The notes under the pieces were generated by a model. It was not told where the DNA came from. It ran no database searches and saw only the letters and a program-made list of their open reading frames with translations. DNA of 8,141 nucleotides. Origin: an uncultured Spirochaetaceae bacterium (GTDB taxonomy: Bacteria; Spirochaetota; Spirochaetia; SZUA-6; Bin103). Of this stretch, positions 5,607-8,141 are shown one piece after another. The stretch lies in assembly GCA_913043885.1 (NCBI GenBank), contig CAJWOB010000098.1, positions 1-8,141 on the forward strand. Reading direction: 5' to 3'. The position numbers and the translations under genes are program-made. The first letter of the stretch is position 1. Every line of letters starts with the position of its first letter.

Positions 5607-7742
5607 ATGCACACCCCGTCCGCCGACCGCCCGCGGCGCGGCGACCCCACGCCGCAGCAGGCCAACCGGGCCGATGCGCTGGTCGCCGCGCAGCTAGCCG
5701 CCGGTAAACGTCCCAACCGACTGCTGGCGGAGAAGAGCCCCTACCTGCTACAGCATGCGTTCAATCCGGTGGACTGGTTCGCGTGGGGAGACGAGGCGTT
5801 CGCCGCCGCGCGCGAGTCGGGCAGGCCGATCTTCCTGTCGGTGGGCTACGCCACCTGCCACTGGTGCCACGTGATGGAGCGCGAGTCGTTCGAGGACACG
5901 ACGATCGCCGCGCTCATGAACGCCCACTACGTGAACATCAAGATCGATCGTGAGGAGCGGCCAGACGTCGACCGCATCTACATGACGGTGGTGCAGGCGA
6001 TGACCGGCAATGGTGGCTGGCCAATTTCGGTGTTCCTCACTCCAATGCTGCAGCCGTTCTACGCCGGAACCTACTACCCGCCACGCGGCGCCTACGGTCG
6101 GCCCGGCTTCCGCGAGCTCCTCGAGCAGATAGCGGGCCAGTGGCAGGCCGATCGCGACCGCATCGAGCAATCGGCCGGCCGCATCGTCGCCTCGATCGAG
6201 CAAGCGGTGGAGCGGTCCTCCGCTGCCGGTGGGGCGGACGGAGAGGCTGGAGAGGCGGCGGATGCGGAGCCGGCCACGGTGGCGGCGGGTGCAGCCGCGC
6301 ATCCACTGTTGGAGGGGGCGGTGGCGGAGCTGACCGCCAGCTTCGATCCCGAGCGTGGCGGTTTCGGCCAGGCGCCGAAGTTCCCACGACCGGCGGTGTT
6401 TCAGGCGCTGTTATTGCACCACGCCATCGCCCGACCGCCGGCCGGCACGACAGCTCCCGCCGGCAACGCGCTGGAGATGGCGCTCGCCACGCTCCACGCC
6501 ATGGCGGCGGGAGGTATGTACGACCACCTTGGCGGTGGCTTTCATCGCTACTCGGTGGACGCCCACTGGCGGGTGCCCCACTTCGAGAAGATGCTCTACG
6601 ACCAGGCGCAACTGATCGACGCCTACACCGCCGCGTATCGGGCTACCGGTGACCCGGCGCTGCGCGCCAGCGCCGAGGACACCCTTGGCTACGTGTTGCG
6701 AGATCTGCGGGCACCGGAGGGTGGCTACTACTCCGCCGAGGATGCCGATTCGGAGGAGGACCCGGCGTCAGGGCATGAGAAGGTGGAGGGCGGATTCTAC
6801 ATGTGGACCGTCGAGCAGGTGCGGGAGGCGTTGGCGCCGGACGGCGATGTCGATGCGTTCGAGCGCGAATATGGCATCGAGCCGGAGGGCAACACCCTGG
6901 CCGACCCGCACGGCGAGCTGGGAGTCCGTAACGTGCTGTACCGCGATCCGGCGGCGGCCGCTCCGGTGCCGATGCCGGAGCGGTGGCGGGCGCCGCTCCG
7001 GACCGCCCGCGACCGGCGTCCGCGGCCGCTGCTCGACGACAAGGTCATCGCCAGCTGGAATGGCATGACCATCGGTGCGCTGGCCGACGCCAGCCGTGCG
7101 TTTGGCGTGCCGGAATACCTCGACGCGGCGCGGGCGGCGGCCCGGTTCGTGCAGCGGCACCTCATCGGTAGCGACGGCGCCGTCCTGCGCCGCTATCGCG
7201 ACGGCGAGGCCAAGTACGACGGCGGACTGGCCGACTACGGGGCGCTCATCGACGGCCTGGTGCGCTGCTACGAGGCCGGTGGCGACGGCGACGCGTTGTC
7301 CAGCGCCGTCGCCATGGTGCCGTGGATGCTCGACCGGTTCGTCGACGACGACGGACGCATGCACGACACCCCCGCCGACGCCGCCGACCTGGTGCTGCGC
7401 ACCCGCGAGCTCTACGACTCTGCCGAGGCGAGCGGCACGACACTCGCCTGCCAGGGGCTGCTACGGCTGGCGCGGCTCCTGGGACACGAGGAGTGGTTGG
7501 TGAGCGTGCGCCGCGCGCTGCGCCACGCGGTGGCGGAGGTGGCCGGCCACCCGGGGGCGGCCCCGCAGCTGGCGGCGGTGGCAGATCTGGCCCGCCGGCC
7601 GCCGACCGAGCTGGTGCTGGTTGGCCCTTGGTTGCAGACTGAGCCGTTCCGAGATGAGGTGGGACGGCGCTTCATGCCCGGTCTGTCCGTGGTGCACGCC
7701 TTCGACGAGCCCGAGATCCAGCTTCGCGCCCACGCGGCCTAG
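5607..7742 (+). CDS. DUF255 thioredoxin-fold / alpha-alpha toroid protein (YyaL / SPATA20 family)
   Basis: 711 residues. A variable Arg/Pro/Ala-rich N-terminal stretch (1-34) precedes the conserved start RPNRLLAEKSPYLLQHAFNPVDW. The thioredoxin-like domain carries YATCHWCHVMERESFED with the C84-x-x-C87 pair and a likely cis-Pro at P139 (NGGWPISVFLTP). An Ala/Gly/Glu linker (about 204-234) leads to a helical toroid related to N-acylglucosamine 2-epimerase/glycosidase folds, with the family signatures FGQAPKFPRP (253-262), YDHLGGGFHRYSVDAHWRVPHFEKMLYDQAQL (begins 305), YYSAEDADSE (374-383), GGFYMWT (395-401) and DDKVIASWNGM (477-487). It matches the known architecture end to end (near 680-700 residues), with no sign of truncation. 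The biochemical role of the family is not established; a redox or carbohydrate-linked function is only suggested by the folds. No signal peptide is evident. The ATG at 5607 is the only reasonable in-frame ATG before the conserved domain. Confidence 0.92.
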   Translation: MHTPSADRPRRGDPTPQQANRADALVAAQLAAGKRPNRLLAEKSPYLLQHAFNPVDWFAWGDEAFAAARESGRPIFLSVGYATCHWCHVMERESFEDTTIAALMNAHYVNIKIDREERPDVDRIYMTVVQAMTGNGGWPISVFLTPMLQPFYAGTYYPPRGAYGRPGFRELLEQIAGQWQADRDRIEQSAGRIVASIEQAVERSSAAGGADGEAGEAADAEPATVAAGAAAHPLLEGAVAELTASFDPERGGFGQAPKFPRPAVFQALLLHHAIARPPAGTTAPAGNALEMALATLHAMAAGGMYDHLGGGFHRYSVDAHWRVPHFEKMLYDQAQLIDAYTAAYRATGDPALRASAEDTLGYVLRDLRAPEGGYYSAEDADSEEDPASGHEKVEGGFYMWTVEQVREALAPDGDVDAFEREYGIEPEGNTLADPHGELGVRNVLYRDPAAAAPVPMPERWRAPLRTARDRRPRPLLDDKVIASWNGMTIGALADASRAFGVPEYLDAARAAARFVQRHLIGSDGAVLRRYRDGEAKYDGGLADYGALIDGLVRCYEAGGDGDALSSAVAMVPWMLDRFVDDDGRMHDTPADAADLVLRTRELYDSAEASGTTLACQGLLRLARLLGHEEWLVSVRRALRHAVAEVAGHPGAAPQLAAVADLARRPPTELVLVGPWLQTEPFRDEVGRRFMPGLSVVHAFDEPEIQLRAHAA

Positions 7743-7846
7743 CACCTCGTGAGATATTAGTCGGGTAGCCGTTCAGCAGAGCGGGGGGCGGGCACCCGGG
7801 GGTCCTAGCTGCTAAAGTGAGCGACTTTGGGTCAAATCTGCTAAAG

Positions 7847-7860
7847 TGCTGCTAGCAGCA
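7847..7860. repeat. 14-base perfect palindrome
   Basis: TGCTGCTAGCAGCA is fully self-complementary. It overlaps the last two bases of the second TGCTAAAGTG copy, so it is embedded in the array. It could bind a dimeric regulator or form part of a recombination site. No spacer exists for an RNA loop, so a protein-binding role is more likely than a terminator. Confidence 0.6.
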
Positions 7861-7943
7861 GATGGGCACCAAACGTGCTAAAGGCGGTCACTTGGCCTCT
7901 GGCGCCATCTAATGTGCTAAAGTGCGTGCCAGGTGGCGGCGAT

Positions 7944-7981
7944 CCACAAAAAGGTCTTCACTTCACAAAAAGGTCTTCGCT
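7944..7981 (+). repeat. Two tandem 19-base A-tract repeats
   Basis: Two adjacent units, 7944-7962 and 7963-7981, share 17 of 19 positions, including the 15-base identity CACAAAAAGGTCTTC. The 19-base period brings the A-tracts onto roughly the same helix face, as in iterons or cooperative binding sites. They fill the 85-base gap between the fourth and fifth TGCTAAAG copies. Confidence 0.85.
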
Positions 7982-8106
7982 CCACGGGCGGACCAGATTT
8001 GCTAAAGTGGGGCCTCCCCGGGGGAGGGATCAAATCTGCTAAAGTCGCGCCGACCCCTTATGTCTAGGACCCCCCGGCGACCGCAACCGACGAGTACAAA
8101 ATAAGC

Positions 8107-8126
8107 GAGAGAGAGAGAGTGAGAGA
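8107..8126 (+). repeat. GA tract preceding a possible start codon
   Basis: An uninterrupted GA run (8107-8119) is followed by T and a second short GAGAGA. GAGAG at 8121-8125 lies 7 bases before an ATG at 8133-8135 (Met-Pro-Thr, then the window ends), so the tract could act as ribosome-binding site for a gene that continues off the window. Three codons are too few to call a gene. Confidence 0.45.
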
Positions 8127-8141
8127 CGTGACATGCCTACC

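Larger units (their letters stand above)
7810..8045 (+). repeat. Six same-strand copies of TGCTAAAG(TG)
   Basis: Copies begin at 7810, 7839, 7876, 7915, 8000 and 8037, all on the + strand. The core TGCTAAAG is exact in all six, and TGCTAAAGTG is exact in four (7810, 7839, 7915, 8000). Two copies share a longer 16-base identity, TCAAATCTGCTAAAGT (7832-7847 and 8030-8045), and the copy at 8000 has a related prefix, CAGATT. Start-to-start spacings are 29, 37, 39, 85 and 37 bases, so three are nearly equal. The repeats could be multiple transposase-binding sites at an IS end, operators, or origin-like iterons. Confidence 0.85.
7795..8077. repeat. Imperfect 14-base inverted repeat bracketing the TGCTAAAG array
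   Basis: CCCGGGGGTCCTAG (7795-7808) and CTAGGACCCCCCGG (8064-8077) are inverted copies matching at 13 of 14 positions. All six TGCTAAAG copies and the tandem A-tract repeats lie between them. An inner 8-base pair, GCGACTTT 7821-7828 with AAAGTCGC 8041-8048, is nested inside. The outline resembles a small (283-base) non-autonomous element, but no flanking target duplication is evident. Confidence 0.5.
7743..8132. other. Non-coding, repeat-rich region (about 390 bases)
   Basis: No open reading frame of useful length is present on either strand after the DUF255 stop codon. The stretch is visibly less G+C-rich from about 7805 to 8045 than the genes to its left. It contains the TGCTAAAG repeats, two 19-base A-tract repeats, a 14-base palindrome, a hairpin CCTCCCC 8013-8019 / GGGGAGG 8021-8027, a bracketing inverted repeat and a GA tract, each listed separately. 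No obvious intrinsic terminator for the DUF255 gene was found; the first 50 bases (7743-7794) hold nothing I can name. Confidence 0.7.

Noticed and set aside
4343..5716. Long open frame on the - strand overlapping aspS
   Set aside because: It is an out-of-frame shadow of aspS: Arg/Ala/Gly-rich with no domain, as expected in G+C-rich DNA.
7942..7948. DnaA-box-like ATCCACA near the A-tract repeats, suggesting a replication origin
   Set aside because: Only a partial match to the DnaA box, isolated, with no replication gene nearby.
7810..8045. CRISPR array
   Set aside because: The repeat core is only 8-16 bases, spacing is uneven, and no cas gene is present.

Overview
This is a G+C-rich bacterial chromosomal segment (about two-thirds G+C by eye). 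It carries six protein-coding genes, one of them cut by the left edge, followed by about 400 bases of non-coding, repeat-filled DNA at the right edge. A protein with a Sec signal peptide and a beta-barrel look suggests a diderm. The AspRS (RDRYG-TQ signature in its N-terminal OB fold) and the gene mix would fit a G+C-rich spirochaete-like lineage, but this is a weak inference and no marker here settles the taxonomy.

Layout from left to right: (1) 1-1308 +, a magnesium-chelatase subunit I / MoxR-like AAA+ ATPase, N-terminus off the window; (2) 1309-1448, a 140-base gap filled almost end to end with short perfect hairpins; (3) 1449-2540 +, its von Willebrand factor A (VWA) partner with a complete MIDAS; (4) 2604-3287 -, a small exported protein of unknown function; (5) 3328-3756 +, OsmC peroxidase; (6) 3799-5553 -, aspartyl-tRNA synthetase; (7) 5607-7742 +, a DUF255/YyaL-type thioredoxin-fold protein with an alpha/alpha-toroid domain; (8) 7743-8141, no gene visible apart from a possible start codon at 8133, but a structured repeat region.

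The AAA+ and VWA genes form a two-gene unit resembling other MoxR/chelatase-type AAA+/VWA pairs that remodel or load cofactors into client proteins. The client is not visible here. The other genes alternate in strand with very short convergent or divergent gaps (40-65 bases), so they look like single-gene transcription units. Three of them (osmC, aspS and the DUF255 gene) have a TANNNT hexamer 5-7 bases before the ATG, and two of these lack a Shine-Dalgarno sequence, which suggests leaderless transcription.

The most unusual parts are non-coding. The AAA+/VWA gap contains at least four perfect hairpins. Its first and last hairpins are diverged copies of each other with a compensatory base-pair change. 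The right-hand region has six same-strand copies of TGCTAAAG, two tandem 19-base A-tract repeats, a 14-base palindrome, and a 13/14 inverted repeat that brackets the whole set. This could be the left end of an IS21-like element or a small non-autonomous element. Both readings are inference.
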